Shown: positions 53,635 to 64,000, numbered from the stretch's first letter. The stretch: 64,000 bases of DNA from Vibrio sp. ES.051 (GCF_002563795.1 NZ_PDJL01000004.1:1240001-1304000), one strand, 5' to 3'. Numbers and translations: made by a program. Notes: generated by a model from the sequence alone, not told the origin.

Positions 53635-55650
53635 TTATGACTGATTTTGAGCTTTAAGCATATCAACCATAACAGCAACAGACTCATCTAAATAAACATC
53701 AGGCGCTGCATAGTCTTTAGGTACATCATCCAAAGTTTCGAATGCTTCCTTCCCTAAAGCGACTTGACGTTCATTGATGCGTTTTAAGCGAAGTGCTTCT
53801 TCCTTATCCGACTCATCTTTACGAATTTTTTCGTTTAGAGACAACATATTATTGTCTTTGTCTTTACGATATTTTTCGATGTCTTCATTGATGAAACGAA
53901 ACTCCATTTCATCCGTAATACGCTTGTTATGAAGTTCCGTCAGATTTGATACTAATGCATCATGACTTGAGAATGTTTGATACTTAGCTTTGTCAATTTG
54001 ATCCCAAGGTAGTGCATTGTCTTCAACGCTTTCACCTGTCTCTGAAGCCTCTATTGGCGTTGGGTACGAAATATCTGGTGCGACACCACGATTTTGCGTA
54101 CTTCCACCATCAATACGATAGAACTTCTGAATCGTGTACTGAACATAACCTAGCTCTTTATCGAACAGATCGTAGATGTGATTCAGTGAGCGGTGTTGTT
54201 GAACCGTACCTTTACCGAACGAGTTTTCACCAAGAATAATTGCGCGATTGTAATCTTGCAGTGCTGCCGCAAAAATTTCTGATGCAGATGCGCTGTAACG
54301 ATTAATTAATACGGTCAGTGGGCCGTCGTAACTCACTTGGCCATCAGTATCGGCATTCACCTTAATACGACCATAGCTATCACGAACTTGAACAACGGGA
54401 CCGTCTTTGATGAACAATCCCGTTAGCGCCGTAGCTTCGGTTAGTGCACCGCCGCCATTATTACGTAAATCGACAATCACACCATCCACATTTTTGGTCT
54501 TCAGTTCCGCAAGCAGTTTATCGGTATCTTTCGATAGGCCAACATAAAAACTTGGTACTTCTAAAATGCCAATCTTTTTATCATCTTTTTCAATGATTTC
54601 AGATTTAACCGCGCGATCTTCTAAACGAACTTTATCACGAACAATTGTGACAATGTAACTCTTAGCTTCATTCCCTTCAGGCAAGATTTGTAAGTTAACT
54701 TTAGTACCTTTCGGTCCTTTAATTAACTGGACGACGTCGTCCAATCGCCATCCGATAACGTCGACAATCTTTTCACCATCTTGTCCAACGCCAATGATAC
54801 GATCCCCTTCACCCAGCTGGTTACTTTTAGATGCAGGGCCTCCTACGACTAACGAACGAATAACGGTGTAATCGTCTGTCATTTGTAGAACAGCACCAAT
54901 GCCCTCTAGGGAAAGATTCATCTCTGATTGAAATTGTTCTGCATTACGAGGAGAAAGATAACTCGTGTGCGGATCGATTTGTCGTGCGAAGGCATTCATA
55001 TAAAGCTGGAATGCATCTTCGTTGTTGGTCTGAGTGATTCGCTTCATCGCATTGTTATAACGCTTTTCTAAAACTTCTTTAATTTCTGGCCATTCTTTAC
55101 CAGTTAGTTTTAGATTTAACGCATCATATTTAACGCGTTTGCGCCACAATTCGTTGAGCTCTGCTTCATCTTTTGGCCACAAAGCCTCTGAGCGATCTAA
55201 CTCAATCTCGTCATCGGTATCAAACTTGATCTCTTCGTCGAGTAAAGTGAGCGCATAGGCAAAGCGATCAAAACGCTTTAGCATAGAAAGGTTATAAACA
55301 TCAAATGCAATCTTGTTCTCACCAGCTTTTAGCTGGTCATCGAGTTCAATTGACCTATCTTTAAATGAATCGATGTCCGCTTGAGTAAAAATATTTCTAT
55401 TGTAATCAAGCAGCCCCACATAGCGTTCGAAAATCGCTTTGGAGAAATCGTCATTTAGACTGAAGTGCTTATAATGAGATCGGGTAAATCGCGAGGTGAC
55501 TCGTTTGCTGGCTGTTTCGTGCTGAACTTCAGGCGCGAGTACCGGCAAGTCATCTTTGTTTAGTTTGGCTTCAAGAGCCTGAGCTGATGCTGCTAACAAT
55601 AAGCTAGCAGCAATCAGTGTCACTTTTGAACGGCAATTCATGCGTATCAT
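53635..55650 (-). CDS. prc: Tail-specific periplasmic protease Prc
   Basis: A 671-residue C-terminal-processing serine protease. It has a signal peptide (ending AASAQA), a PDZ domain (about 235-320, with LSLEGIGAVLQ) and the S41 core with YSASASEIFAAALQDYNRA and FGKGTVQQ (catalytic Ser and Lys). It trims penicillin-binding protein 3 and other envelope substrates. ATG at 55650 or 55641 may be the start. It follows proQ closely, as in E. coli. Confidence 0.95.
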   Translation of the reverse strand: MIRMNCRSKVTLIAASLLLAASAQALEAKLNKDDLPVLAPEVQHETASKRVTSRFTRSHYKHFSLNDDFSKAIFERYVGLLDYNRNIFTQADIDSFKDRSIELDDQLKAGENKIAFDVYNLSMLKRFDRFAYALTLLDEEIKFDTDDEIELDRSEALWPKDEAELNELWRKRVKYDALNLKLTGKEWPEIKEVLEKRYNNAMKRITQTNNEDAFQLYMNAFARQIDPHTSYLSPRNAEQFQSEMNLSLEGIGAVLQMTDDYTVIRSLVVGGPASKSNQLGEGDRIIGVGQDGEKIVDVIGWRLDDVVQLIKGPKGTKVNLQILPEGNEAKSYIVTIVRDKVRLEDRAVKSEIIEKDDKKIGILEVPSFYVGLSKDTDKLLAELKTKNVDGVIVDLRNNGGGALTEATALTGLFIKDGPVVQVRDSYGRIKVNADTDGQVSYDGPLTVLINRYSASASEIFAAALQDYNRAIILGENSFGKGTVQQHRSLNHIYDLFDKELGYVQYTIQKFYRIDGGSTQNRGVAPDISYPTPIEASETGESVEDNALPWDQIDKAKYQTFSSHDALVSNLTELHNKRITDEMEFRFINEDIEKYRKDKDNNMLSLNEKIRKDESDKEEALRLKRINERQVALGKEAFETLDDVPKDYAAPDVYLDESVAVMVDMLKAQNQS

Positions 55651-55667
55651 GCGTAGGAGTATCTCCT

Positions 55668-56285
55668 TTATGCGCGCAAGTGCTCCGCTTTTACAACCAT
55701 TTGAAGGCCGTTAGCAAGTTGAACACGTACATCATCCTTATTGATCTCAACAATGGTCGCAGCCATGTTTCCTTTGCCCATATTCACGTTTACTGTGTTG
55801 CCAACGGTGATTTCATCAGCGTTTAGTGCACGCGTTTCGACTGGCTTAGTCTCTTTAGGTTTGTTCGTACGACGAGGCTGTTGAGGCTTCTTAGCCGCAG
55901 GTTTTGCTTTCGCCTTACCCTCTTCACGAGCTTTCTGTGCTTGCTCTTTGCGACGAGCCTGAACTTTCGCTTTGCTTTCTGCAAGCGTTGTCTTTGCGTG
56001 TTCTACGTGCTCTTCTTCTAGCTCACCACAAGGGTTGCCATCTAGATCTACACGTACTGCACCTGGTTTTACACCGTGTAGGTAACGCCATGATGAAGTG
56101 TACTGTCTTAACGCTGCACGAAGCTGTGTTTTGCTTACTTTTTCGTCTTCACTTAAACGTTCCGCAAGATCTTGAAAAATACCAATTTTCAGAGGTTTTG
56201 CTTCACCTTCTAGAGTAAAGCACTTAGGGAAACATTCAGCAATATATGCGATAACTTCTTTGCTGTTTTTTAACTTTTCAGTCAT
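55668..56285 (-). CDS. proQ: RNA chaperone ProQ
   Basis: An RNA-binding protein of 205 residues. The FinO/ProQ domain is at about 1-115 ([34 protein letters not shown]), then a Lys/Ala-rich linker, then a C-terminal Tudor-like domain ([16 protein letters not shown]). ATG at 56285 gives the conserved [11 protein letters not shown] start and was preferred to one 24 codons upstream. It binds small RNAs and mRNA 3' ends. The proQ-prc pair is conserved. Confidence 0.96.
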   Translation of the reverse strand: MTEKLKNSKEVIAYIAECFPKCFTLEGEAKPLKIGIFQDLAERLSEDEKVSKTQLRAALRQYTSSWRYLHGVKPGAVRVDLDGNPCGELEEEHVEHAKTTLAESKAKVQARRKEQAQKAREEGKAKAKPAAKKPQQPRRTNKPKETKPVETRALNADEITVGNTVNVNMGKGNMAATIVEINKDDVRVQLANGLQMVVKAEHLRA

Positions 56286-56382
56286 GAGGGGTCCTGATTT
56301 GAGCGGATTTCCGCGAAGCATTAAGAAAAATATTCTCGTATTATAGTGACATGCCAAGGAAAAACCACACTCATGGGCTAAT

Positions 56383-56856
56383 TTATATGTCGTTCGCGTG
56401 TGAATTAAGCAGCTTTTCTACTTCAGCCAAAAAATGCGTGAGACCTTGCTCGTCTGTTTCATTAAATCGACCGATAATTGGGCTATCTATATCAAGTACA
56501 CCAGCGACTTCGCCATGGATAGAAAATGGGATCACAATTTCCGAATTACTGGCCGCATCACAAGCAATATGACCCTCAAACTCATGAACGTCGTATACTC
56601 TTTGTGTAGAGTTAGTTTGTGCTGCTGTACCACAAACACCTTGCCCCATAGGAATGCGTACGCACGCCGGATTACCTTGGAATGGGCCAAGAACAAGCTC
56701 ATCACCTTTCGTCAGATAAAAACCTGCCCAGTTGATGTCTTCTAGCTCCATGAATAACAATGAGCTTAGGTTTGCTAAATTGGCAATAAAGTCTGGCTCA
56801 GATTCAATAAGAGCAACGGCTTGTTTGGTGAGTCTTTGGTATTGTTCTATGTTCAT
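56383..56856 (-). CDS. msrC: Free methionine-(R)-sulfoxide reductase (YebR)
   Basis: A 157-residue GAF-domain enzyme that reduces free methionine-R-sulfoxide. The three conserved cysteines appear in [18 protein letters not shown] and [16 protein letters not shown], with [14 protein letters not shown] after them. It is 98 bp upstream of proQ on the same strand, as in enterobacteria, and divergent from the ABC transporter gene. Confidence 0.94.
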   Translation of the reverse strand: MNIEQYQRLTKQAVALIESEPDFIANLANLSSLLFMELEDINWAGFYLTKGDELVLGPFQGNPACVRIPMGQGVCGTAAQTNSTQRVYDVHEFEGHIACDAASNSEIVIPFSIHGEVAGVLDIDSPIIGRFNETDEQGLTHFLAEVEKLLNSHANDI

Positions 56857-56947
56857 ATTAACTTCCTACTTACTATTAAAGCTTCCATTCTCACGGTATG
56901 GCGCTAAAATACTGCCTACTTTATAATAGGACTTATTCTCAATTACA

Positions 56948-58744
56948 ATGCTTCTTAAAAATGACACTATTAACCGTTCTTGGTTGATAACACAAGTAAA
57001 AAAGCACAAGTCCAAGCTAATCGCAGCGAACTTGGTCGCCGTTCTTGCAACCTTGATTAGTGTTCCCATTCCCCTTCTCATGCCTTTGATGGTCGATGAG
57101 GTTTTATTGGATCAGCCAGCGAAAGGCTTAGCCGCGATGAACGCCATTCTCCCTCAAGCATGGCAAACCCCAACAGGCTATATTTTCTTTACCCTATTTT
57201 TGGTCGTATTGATGCGTGCAGCCAGTCAAGCATTAAATATCCTTCAAAGTCGGCAATTTACCCTCGTTTCTAAGACTATTACGTTCGAGATGCGCAGTAA
57301 AATGATCGACAAACTGGGTCGCATCAGTATTCGTCAATACGAAACTAAAGGCAGTGGCGGTATTAACTCCCACCTTATCACTGACATTGAAACCATTGAT
57401 AAATTTATTGGGTCTACGTTAGCAAAATTCGTCATCAGTTTTCTGACCGTGATTGGCACGGCAATTGTGCTACTTTGGCTCGATTGGCGACTCGGTCTGT
57501 TTATTCTATTAGTCAATCCTGTGGTGATTTATTTTTCACGTAAACTCGGTAGCATGGTTAAGCATCTAAAGCGAAAAGAAAACCACTCTTTTGAGATTTT
57601 CCAAAACCGCTTAGTGGAAACCCTAGATGGTATCTATCAGCTACGTGCAGCAAACAAAGAACGTGAATTTCTCCAGCAACTTAAAAATAGCGCCGACCAA
57701 GTTCGTGTCGATGCCGACAAATACGCTTGGCAATCCGAGGCGGCCGGTAGAGTGTCTTTTCTACTTTTTTTAATTGGGTTTGAGCTATTTAGAGCAATCG
57801 CGATGCTGATGGTTATGTTCAGCGATCTCACTATTGGGCAAATTTTTGCGGTATTTGGTTACTTATGGTTTATGTTATCCCCTGTTCAAGAATTGCTTGG
57901 TATTCAATTTTCTTGGTATAGCGCTAAAGCCGCATTAAAACGTATCAACGATTTATTAGTCCTTGAAGAAGAACACAGACCCGTCTCTAAAGTGAATCCT
58001 TTCAGCGAAGACCAAGAAGTTGATGTGAAATTAGAGAACGTGAACTTTTCTTATAATAATGAAAATAAAATTCTGAATAACCTCTCCTTGCATATCCCTG
58101 CCGGCAAGAAGGTGGCTCTCGTTGGTGCAAGTGGCAGTGGTAAGTCAACCTTGATTCAGTTGTTGATTGGTGTTTACCGTCAAAACTCCGGTAATATCCG
58201 CTTTAATGATGAGTTAACGGATGATATTGGTTTTGAAGTCATCCGCGACAAAATTGCCGTGGTATTACAGCAACCTATACTATTTAACGACACCTTGAGG
58301 CATAATCTGACGCTCGGAGCGGATTTTGATGAAATGTCACTTTGGCGAGCACTCGAAGTTGCTCAGCTTCATGATGTTATTTCTCAACTCAACCACGGTT
58401 TGGATACACAAGTTGGTCGCAGTGGGATTCGTTTATCTGGTGGCCAACGTCAGCGCCTTGCTATCGCAAGAATGGTGCTGAGCAATCCTCAATTTGTTAT
58501 TTTAGATGAAGCAACATCCGCGCTTGATACTGCAACTGAAGCTGCATTACATAAAGCGTTAACGGAATTCTTACGTGGCAGAACAACATTAATCGTTGCG
58601 CACCGTCTATCCGCTGTAAAACAAGCAGATTTGATCTACGTGTTAGAAGATGGAAAAGTAACGCAAACAGGAACTCATGGTGAGTTAGTTGAGCAAGAAG
58701 GCTTATATCAAACCTTATACGGGGGCATACAGTCCCACGCTTAA
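56948..58744 (+). CDS. ABC exporter (fused membrane and ATPase domains)
   Basis: A 598-residue half-transporter. Residues about 15-310 form a six-span transmembrane domain; the C-terminal ATPase (about 340-580) has Walker A GASGSGKST, Q-loop VVLQQPILF, signature RLSGGQRQR, Walker B FVILDEATSALD and switch VAHRL. It would work as a homodimer exporting a hydrophobic substrate, lipid or peptide. The gene ends 24 bp before letA, so it could act together with the lipid transport system. The substrate is unknown. Confidence 0.88.
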   Translation: MLLKNDTINRSWLITQVKKHKSKLIAANLVAVLATLISVPIPLLMPLMVDEVLLDQPAKGLAAMNAILPQAWQTPTGYIFFTLFLVVLMRAASQALNILQSRQFTLVSKTITFEMRSKMIDKLGRISIRQYETKGSGGINSHLITDIETIDKFIGSTLAKFVISFLTVIGTAIVLLWLDWRLGLFILLVNPVVIYFSRKLGSMVKHLKRKENHSFEIFQNRLVETLDGIYQLRAANKEREFLQQLKNSADQVRVDADKYAWQSEAAGRVSFLLFLIGFELFRAIAMLMVMFSDLTIGQIFAVFGYLWFMLSPVQELLGIQFSWYSAKAALKRINDLLVLEEEHRPVSKVNPFSEDQEVDVKLENVNFSYNNENKILNNLSLHIPAGKKVALVGASGSGKSTLIQLLIGVYRQNSGNIRFNDELTDDIGFEVIRDKIAVVLQQPILFNDTLRHNLTLGADFDEMSLWRALEVAQLHDVISQLNHGLDTQVGRSGIRLSGGQRQRLAIARMVLSNPQFVILDEATSALDTATEAALHKALTEFLRGRTTLIVAHRLSAVKQADLIYVLEDGKVTQTGTHGELVEQEGLYQTLYGGIQSHA

Positions 58745-58768
58745 ATCGTTCAAGCTAGAGAGGTCGTT

Positions 58769-60016
58769 ATGACCTCTCTGTCTAAGCACGCCATGCAACC
58801 TAATCATGTGCGTTTGTGTCAAGGGTGCGAACTGCCTGTCGATATTGTCGACTTACCTAATAGTAAACATGCCTACTGCCCACGCTGTGGGACGCAGTTA
58901 TATCGCGGCGGCAGCCCTAGTCTTTCGGGTAATTTAGCCATTGCCGTCACCTGTATTCTGCTGTTTATTCCTTCTCACTTTTTCAATTTTATTAGCATCA
59001 GGCTGTTTGGCGTGATGATCCCAGCGACTCTGCCATCTGGCATGATCACGCTGATGGAAGAAGGGTTCGTTCTTCTCTCATTATTGATCATGTTTTGTAG
59101 CTCGTTAGCACCACTGACCGTTTGTGTCTCAGTTGTAACCGCACATTTATCACTACATACTCGATGTTTCAAAGGATTGAGAATTTCGCTGTGGCTGATC
59201 CAACACCTTAAACAATGGGTGATGCTGGATGTCTTTCTTGTCAGCATCGCGATCTCTTGTTTCAAGCTACAAGATTACTCGGATATTTTTGTCGGGCCAG
59301 GGTTGATCGGCTTGGTTCTTCTGCAAGTTTTTACTGTTCTGTTAGTTGCCCGAATCAGTGTGCGTCGCTATTGGGAAGCATGGAAACCGGAAAATACTTA
59401 CACGTTTGAGCATAAGGATGTGCATTGCCACGAGTGCCATTTATCCCAACCTGAAGGTGATAATTGCCGTCGTTGTCATCATGCGTTATACCATCGCAAG
59501 CCAAACTCGATTCAGAAAACTTGGGCATACCTCGCCGCAGCCACGATAGCGATTTTTCCAGCAAACATAATCCCAATTTCAATTTTAATTACTAATGGCC
59601 AGCAGTTAGAAGACACCATTATTTCTGGCGTAGCGTCCTTAGCAAGAAGCGGTATGTATGGCATTGCTATTATTATTTTTGTCGCCAGTATTATTGTGCC
59701 AGTTATCAAAATACTTGGCCTTGCCTATATCATGCTGTGTATTCAATTCAAACGTTCGGTGTTTAAGAGACAGCGAATGATGGTTTATTTTGCGGTAAAG
59801 TGGATCGGTAAATGGTCGGTGATGGACTTGTTTGTTATTTCTATCATGATGACCCTCGTCGATCGCGGTCAAATACTCGATTTCACACCAGGGTATGGCG
59901 CTGTTGCTTTTGGAGTGGTGGTTGTGCTGACTATGCTCGCAGCAGAAAGTATTGACCCTAGACTTATCTGGGACCAAGACCACAAACAATCAGAAAAAGA
60001 GTCAATGAATGAGTGA
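58769..60016 (+). CDS. letA: Lipid transport membrane protein LetA (YebS)
   Basis: A 415-residue PqiA-family inner-membrane protein. Two zinc-ribbon modules (CQGCELP ... CPRCGTQL near 18-45; CHECHLS ... CRRCHHAL near 218-240) alternate with two four-span membrane modules. With LetB it moves lipids between inner and outer membrane. Its stop overlaps the letB start by 8 bp. Confidence 0.94.
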   Translation: MTSLSKHAMQPNHVRLCQGCELPVDIVDLPNSKHAYCPRCGTQLYRGGSPSLSGNLAIAVTCILLFIPSHFFNFISIRLFGVMIPATLPSGMITLMEEGFVLLSLLIMFCSSLAPLTVCVSVVTAHLSLHTRCFKGLRISLWLIQHLKQWVMLDVFLVSIAISCFKLQDYSDIFVGPGLIGLVLLQVFTVLLVARISVRRYWEAWKPENTYTFEHKDVHCHECHLSQPEGDNCRRCHHALYHRKPNSIQKTWAYLAAATIAIFPANIIPISILITNGQQLEDTIISGVASLARSGMYGIAIIIFVASIIVPVIKILGLAYIMLCIQFKRSVFKRQRMMVYFAVKWIGKWSVMDLFVISIMMTLVDRGQILDFTPGYGAVAFGVVVVLTMLAAESIDPRLIWDQDHKQSEKESMNE

Positions 60017-62657
60017 TCATAACAATTCTCAAACGTCATACGTGCCGGATGTAAAGCGGAGCAAAGGTATATCTCCTCTTTGGTTATTGCCAATTTTGAC
60101 GATGGTTTTAGCCGGTTGGCTTGTGGTTAAGTCGATACACGATGCTGGGCAACGTGTTCAAATATACTTTTCTGATGCCGCGGGGTTGGTCGTTGGACGT
60201 ACAACGATCCGCTATCAAGGCTTAGAAGTGGGCATGGTGCGTGATATTAATCTCACAGAAGATCTTGGCAGTATTTATGTTGATGCCGATATTTACCCTG
60301 AAGCGACAAAACTACTCAACGATAAAACTCGGTTCTGGTTAGTAAAACCAACCGCAAGTCTAACGGGCGTTTCTGGGCTAGATGCCCTCGTGTCGGGGAA
60401 TTATATCTCGATCCAGCCTGGAGATGGTCAAGACTTCGAAACGACTTTTCATGCACTTGACTCTGCACCTACCGATTTACGTGTCACACAAGGTTTGAAT
60501 ATTAAGCTGAAAAGCCGGGATTTAGGTGGCGTTTCGGTTGGGTCTCAAATCGTTTACAAGAAAATTCCGATCGGCGAAGTATATAGCTACCAATTGGATG
60601 AAGATGCCAAATCAGTCAGCATTCAGGCCAACATTCAAGAGCAATATCGACACATTATTAATAACCGCAGTCGGTTCTGGAACGTCAGTGGGATTGGAGC
60701 AAGCATCGGATTTAAAGGTGTCGATGTTCAACTAGAGAGTATGAGCGCCCTACTCGGCGGTGCGATCGCGGTTGACTCACCTGACGATGGTGAACCCGTT
60801 GAAGAGAATACTCAGTTCCGTCTATACCAAGATTTAAAAACGGCAGGTCGAGGTATCGCGGTTAAAATAGCGCTGCCCGACGATAGTAAGATCAGCGGTG
60901 AAGGTGCGCCAATCATGTACCGAGGTATCGAAATTGGTCAAGTTACAGACTTAAGCTTGACTGAAGGCCGACAAACTATATTGGCATCCGCTGCGATTCA
61001 GCCGGCATTTAGTGACATGCTGACCTCCGGTACTCGCTTTGTTTTAGAAGAAGCGAAAGTATCACTCTCTGGTGTCGAAAACATTGCGAATTTAGTTCGT
61101 GGAAACTTTTTAACGATCGTTCCGGGGGAAGGCGAACGCTCTCGCCAGTTTAATGCTATTCGAAAAAACGAGTTCAATCAGCAACAAGAAAAGTCCATTG
61201 CAATTCGCCTCGTATCCGACAATTCGTTTGGGTTAGATAGCGGCGCCAATGTGCTTTATAAGGGCATCGTGGTAGGTTCAATTATCAAGGTTGGTTTGGT
61301 CGATGAGCCCCAAAAAACACAACGTGATGTATTTATGGATGTACTGGTCGATCATGAATACAAACACCTGATCAAATCGAATAACCGTTTCTACGTGACA
61401 GGCAGTGCTTCTGCCGAGTTGACCGAATCGGGCTTAAGCGTAACAGTGCCTCCTGCCAAACAACTGCTTACTGGCTCTATCAGTTTTGTGAGTGAAGGTT
61501 CACAGAGTATTCAGAAAAACTACCAATTATTCCAAAATGAATCCCTTGCAGCACTTGCCCAATACAATCAAAGTGGCTCAAAATCGTTAACACTATTTGC
61601 CTCTGAGTTACCGCCAATTTCTAAAGGCAGTCCACTGCTTTACCGTAACCTGCCCGTGGGTAATGTATCGAGTTTCCATTTGGTTGATGGTGGCGTAGTG
61701 ATCAAAGCAACCATAGACAACCGCTTTACCCACCTTCTTACCGCGCAAACGGTATTTTGGAATCGTTCTGGCGTTGAAATCGATGCTTCACTCACAGGCG
61801 TAAGTGTTAAAGCTCATCCTTTGAAATCATTGGTCGAAGGGGGCATTGCTTTTGATTCCGTTCCGGGCGTAGAAAATAAAATCGGCCCGCGGTGGAAGGT
61901 TTATCCAGACCAAAAAGAAGCACGTAAATTTGGCCGAATAATCTCGCTCGAAACCGACGGAACTCAAGAGGTAGAGCAAGGTACACCTATAAAATACCAA
62001 GGCGTGAAAGTGGGTGAAGTCTCGCTGGTTGTGCCTAACTTCCGTCGCAAAATGGTTGAAGTCACCGCGCGAATCCTTCCGGAATATGTAGACAACATCG
62101 CGGTAGGCGGTTCTCGCTTTTGGCTGACAGAACCAGAAATTAGCCTTAGTGGCGTGAAAAATCTTAGCGCTTTGGTTTCGAAGTCGATCAATGTGGCACC
62201 TGGTAAAGGCCAAGCTAAATTTTCCTTCCCGCTGGAAAAAGGATCAGACCATGTAAAAGGCACCATGTTTACTTTACAAAGTGAACAGCGCGGCTCAGTT
62301 CAAGTCGGCACTCCGATACTTTATCGTCAAATGGACGTTGGCCAAGTCATCGGGGTAAATTTGGGTGAATTTGCGGACCGCATCGTCACCACTATCAAGA
62401 TCAAGCCTGAATATGCTTACCTAGTTCGCCAAAACAGCGTGTTCTGGAATGTTTCTGGCGTTGATGTGTCTATCGGTATTACAGGCGCGAATATCAAAGC
62501 AGGAACGATTGATAGCTTAGTTCGTGGTGGTATTGCGTTCTCAACACCTGAACAAAGCAAAATTCCACCCGCCGCTGAAACAGGTCAATCTTTCTTTTTA
62601 TACCCAAGAGCAGAAGAAGGTTGGACACAATGGCGTACGGCGATTCCAAAGCCTTAA
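60009..62657 (+). CDS. letB: MCE-repeat lipid tunnel protein LetB (YebT)
   Basis: An 882-residue inner-membrane-anchored protein with one N-terminal span (WLLPILTMVLAGWLVV) and seven MCE domains. Each has the core (I/V)xYxGxxVGxV-like strand: IRYQGLEVGMV, IVYKKIPIGEV, IMYRGIEIGQV, VLYKGIVVGSI, LLYRNLPVGNV, IKYQGVKVGEV and ILYRQMDVGQV. Seven rings form the tunnel across the periplasm. Length equals E. coli YebT. It forms an operon with letA. Confidence 0.95.
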   Translation: MSDHNNSQTSYVPDVKRSKGISPLWLLPILTMVLAGWLVVKSIHDAGQRVQIYFSDAAGLVVGRTTIRYQGLEVGMVRDINLTEDLGSIYVDADIYPEATKLLNDKTRFWLVKPTASLTGVSGLDALVSGNYISIQPGDGQDFETTFHALDSAPTDLRVTQGLNIKLKSRDLGGVSVGSQIVYKKIPIGEVYSYQLDEDAKSVSIQANIQEQYRHIINNRSRFWNVSGIGASIGFKGVDVQLESMSALLGGAIAVDSPDDGEPVEENTQFRLYQDLKTAGRGIAVKIALPDDSKISGEGAPIMYRGIEIGQVTDLSLTEGRQTILASAAIQPAFSDMLTSGTRFVLEEAKVSLSGVENIANLVRGNFLTIVPGEGERSRQFNAIRKNEFNQQQEKSIAIRLVSDNSFGLDSGANVLYKGIVVGSIIKVGLVDEPQKTQRDVFMDVLVDHEYKHLIKSNNRFYVTGSASAELTESGLSVTVPPAKQLLTGSISFVSEGSQSIQKNYQLFQNESLAALAQYNQSGSKSLTLFASELPPISKGSPLLYRNLPVGNVSSFHLVDGGVVIKATIDNRFTHLLTAQTVFWNRSGVEIDASLTGVSVKAHPLKSLVEGGIAFDSVPGVENKIGPRWKVYPDQKEARKFGRIISLETDGTQEVEQGTPIKYQGVKVGEVSLVVPNFRRKMVEVTARILPEYVDNIAVGGSRFWLTEPEISLSGVKNLSALVSKSINVAPGKGQAKFSFPLEKGSDHVKGTMFTLQSEQRGSVQVGTPILYRQMDVGQVIGVNLGEFADRIVTTIKIKPEYAYLVRQNSVFWNVSGVDVSIGITGANIKAGTIDSLVRGGIAFSTPEQSKIPPAAETGQSFFLYPRAEEGWTQWRTAIPKP

Positions 62658-62678
62658 TACTTCAGCTAAACATCTTCC

Positions 62679-62706
62679 AAAGAGCAGCCATCGCTGCTCT
62701 TTTTTA
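62679..62706 (+). terminator. Terminator after letB
   Basis: AAAGAGCAGC and GCTGCTCTTT around CATC, followed by TTT. Confidence 0.92.
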
Positions 62707-62765
62707 TTCGTTTCTGCCCTGCTTTCGTATATCATTTGCGGCAAATTTGCATACGAGGCTTCACC

Positions 62766-64000
62766 TTGCATCCTAATGTCTATATCCCAGAAGCATTTCT
62801 GGAAAAAATCCAAACTATCCTTCCTACTCACCTCAACATGGATGACTTTGTTGCTTCCTGTCAAAAACCGCTGCGCAAAAGCATCCGTGTAAACACGCTT
62901 AAGATCAGTGTTGAAGCGTTTCTCAAACGAGCGGAAGATAAAGGATGGAAATTGTCATCAGTGCCTTGGTGTGATGCCGGCTTTTGGATTGATGCTGACG
63001 AGTCGGTTATTCCCTTAGGTAATACTGCTGAACATATGTCTGGCTTATTCTACATTCAGGAAGCGAGCTCGATGATGCCTGTATCCGCTCTCTTCATGAA
63101 TGATGAATCGTATAATGCGGTTTTAGACACCGCCGCCGCGCCGGGATCAAAGACAACACAAATTGCTGCGCTCATGAATAATGAAGGTGTATTAGTTGCA
63201 AACGAATATGCTGCGAGTCGTGTCAAAGTGCTGCACGCCAATATTGAGCGCTGTGGTGTGCGTAACTCGGCTTTAAGTAACTTTAATGGACGTGTATTTG
63301 GCGGTTGGCTTCCAGAACAGTTTGATGCCGTTTTACTCGATGCGCCATGTTCTGGTGAAGGCACGATTCGTAAAGACGAAGGTGCGATGAAAAACTGGAC
63401 GCAAGAGTCAGTTTTTGACATTGCACACACGCAAAAGGATCTTATCGAGAGCGCATTTCACGCCTTAAAACCGGGCGGCGTAATGGTCTACTCAACGTGT
63501 ACACTGAGTACAGAAGAAAATCAGCAAGTGTGTCATCATCTCAAAGAGACATTTGGTGACGCGGTTGAGTTTGAAAGCCTTAGAGACTTGTTTGAAAACG
63601 CAAACGCAGCACTAACAGAGGAAGGTTTTTTACATATATTCCCTCAAGTCTACGATTGTGAAGGCTTCTTTGTCGCACGTATTCGTAAACTTTTCGCAGT
63701 TGAAGCCCCAGAAGTGAAAAAGCGCATGGGGAAATTCCCATTTGCCAAAGCCTCCAAGAAAACATCCGAAGCCATTGCTCATCAGCTTTATAATGCATTG
63801 AGTATTGAACTACCGAATGACAGCTCAGTTTGGTTACGTGATAAAGACGTCTGGTTATTCCCTAATGCATTGGAGCCAATGATTGGCGAACTGCGTTTCT
63901 CACGTATGGGAATTAAAATTGCTGAAACCCATAAAAATGGCTATCGCTGGCAACATCAGGTCGCAACCGCTTTAGCGACTGGTACAGAGCAAAACGCTAT
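62766..64000 (+). CDS. rsmF: 16S rRNA m5C1407 methyltransferase RsmF (5' part)
   Basis: An open frame running past the end of the window (about 411 codons present). Start is TTG at 62766, with GAGG 7 bases upstream; no in-frame ATG gives the conserved [16 protein letters not shown] start. S-adenosylmethionine site [15 protein letters not shown]; catalytic cysteines in DAPCSGEGT and [12 protein letters not shown], the RsmF/NSUN two-cysteine pattern. letB-rsmF order as in E. coli. The frame is intact to the edge. Confidence 0.93.
   Translation, partial: MHPNVYIPEAFLEKIQTILPTHLNMDDFVASCQKPLRKSIRVNTLKISVEAFLKRAEDKGWKLSSVPWCDAGFWIDADESVIPLGNTAEHMSGLFYIQEASSMMPVSALFMNDESYNAVLDTAAAPGSKTTQIAALMNNEGVLVANEYAASRVKVLHANIERCGVRNSALSNFNGRVFGGWLPEQFDAVLLDAPCSGEGTIRKDEGAMKNWTQESVFDIAHTQKDLIESAFHALKPGGVMVYSTCTLSTEENQQVCHHLKETFGDAVEFESLRDLFENANAALTEEGFLHIFPQVYDCEGFFVARIRKLFAVEAPEVKKRMGKFPFAKASKKTSEAIAHQLYNALSIELPNDSSVWLRDKDVWLFPNALEPMIGELRFSRMGIKIAETHKNGYRWQHQVATALATGTEQNA

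Noticed and set aside
62524..62892. Plus-strand open frame overlapping the letB end and rsmF start
   Set aside because: It is out of frame with both genes, and rsmF is clearly read in another frame from TTG at 62766.

Overview
The window is a piece of a Vibrio chromosome I (gammaproteobacterium, AT-rich, dense operons) centred on the replication terminus. Three things support this: a dif-like XerCD site at about 24.2 kb whose arms match Vibrio dif1; a matP gene (Ter macrodomain protein) at 32.7 kb; and backbone gene order that I recognise from Vibrio and partly from E. coli (matP-ycbZ-fabA-rmf, pyrD-zapC, rlmKL-uup, msrC-proQ-prc, letA-letB-rsmF). In V. cholerae the interval beside the same FIST/hybrid-kinase pair carries the RTX and CTX elements. 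Here it carries a different filamentous phage.

Left arm (1-24.1 kb): the end of a formate dehydrogenase operon; a small lipoprotein gene; sirtuin deacylase cobB; the polyamine importer potABC-potD with a second, decayed potD; a peptidoglycan hydrolase (Bax-like) and DUF2987 gene; ttcA; uspE; fnr with a perfect FNR box just upstream of its own start; the complete cbb3 oxidase structural (ccoNOQP) and assembly (ccoH, ccoI, ccoS, TauE/SafE-like) set; and a FIST protein plus hybrid histidine kinase pair resembling VpsV/VpsS.

Centre (24.2-31.8 kb): a complete inovirus prophage of about 7.6 kb. Its order is regulator (minus strand), Cys-rich small protein, small protein, Rep, ssDNA-binding protein, small proteins, major coat, minor coat, adsorption protein (pIII-like), pVI-like, Zot/pI, a frameshifted-looking small membrane gene, an intergenic region with hairpins and three 44-bp-spaced repeats, a small coiled-coil protein and a DUF3653 protein (minus strand). 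The attachment sites are so clear that both the empty dif and the phage attP can be reconstructed. The phage regulator gene runs into attL and takes its last four codons and stop from the chromosome.

Right arm (31.8-64 kb): a stand-alone TolA C-terminal-like periplasmic protein, DUF3634, matP, a Lon-like protease, fabA, rmf, a DUF3466 protein with a GlyGly-CTERM-like tail, uup, a glutaredoxin-like gene, rlmKL, zapC, pyrD with a promoter and leader suggesting nucleotide-sensitive control, the large NAD-glutamate dehydrogenase, DUF2835, pepN, a hypothetical exported protein, prc, proQ, msrC, an ABC exporter, letA, letB and the 5' part of rsmF, which runs off the window. No rRNA, tRNA, CRISPR array or insertion sequence was seen.
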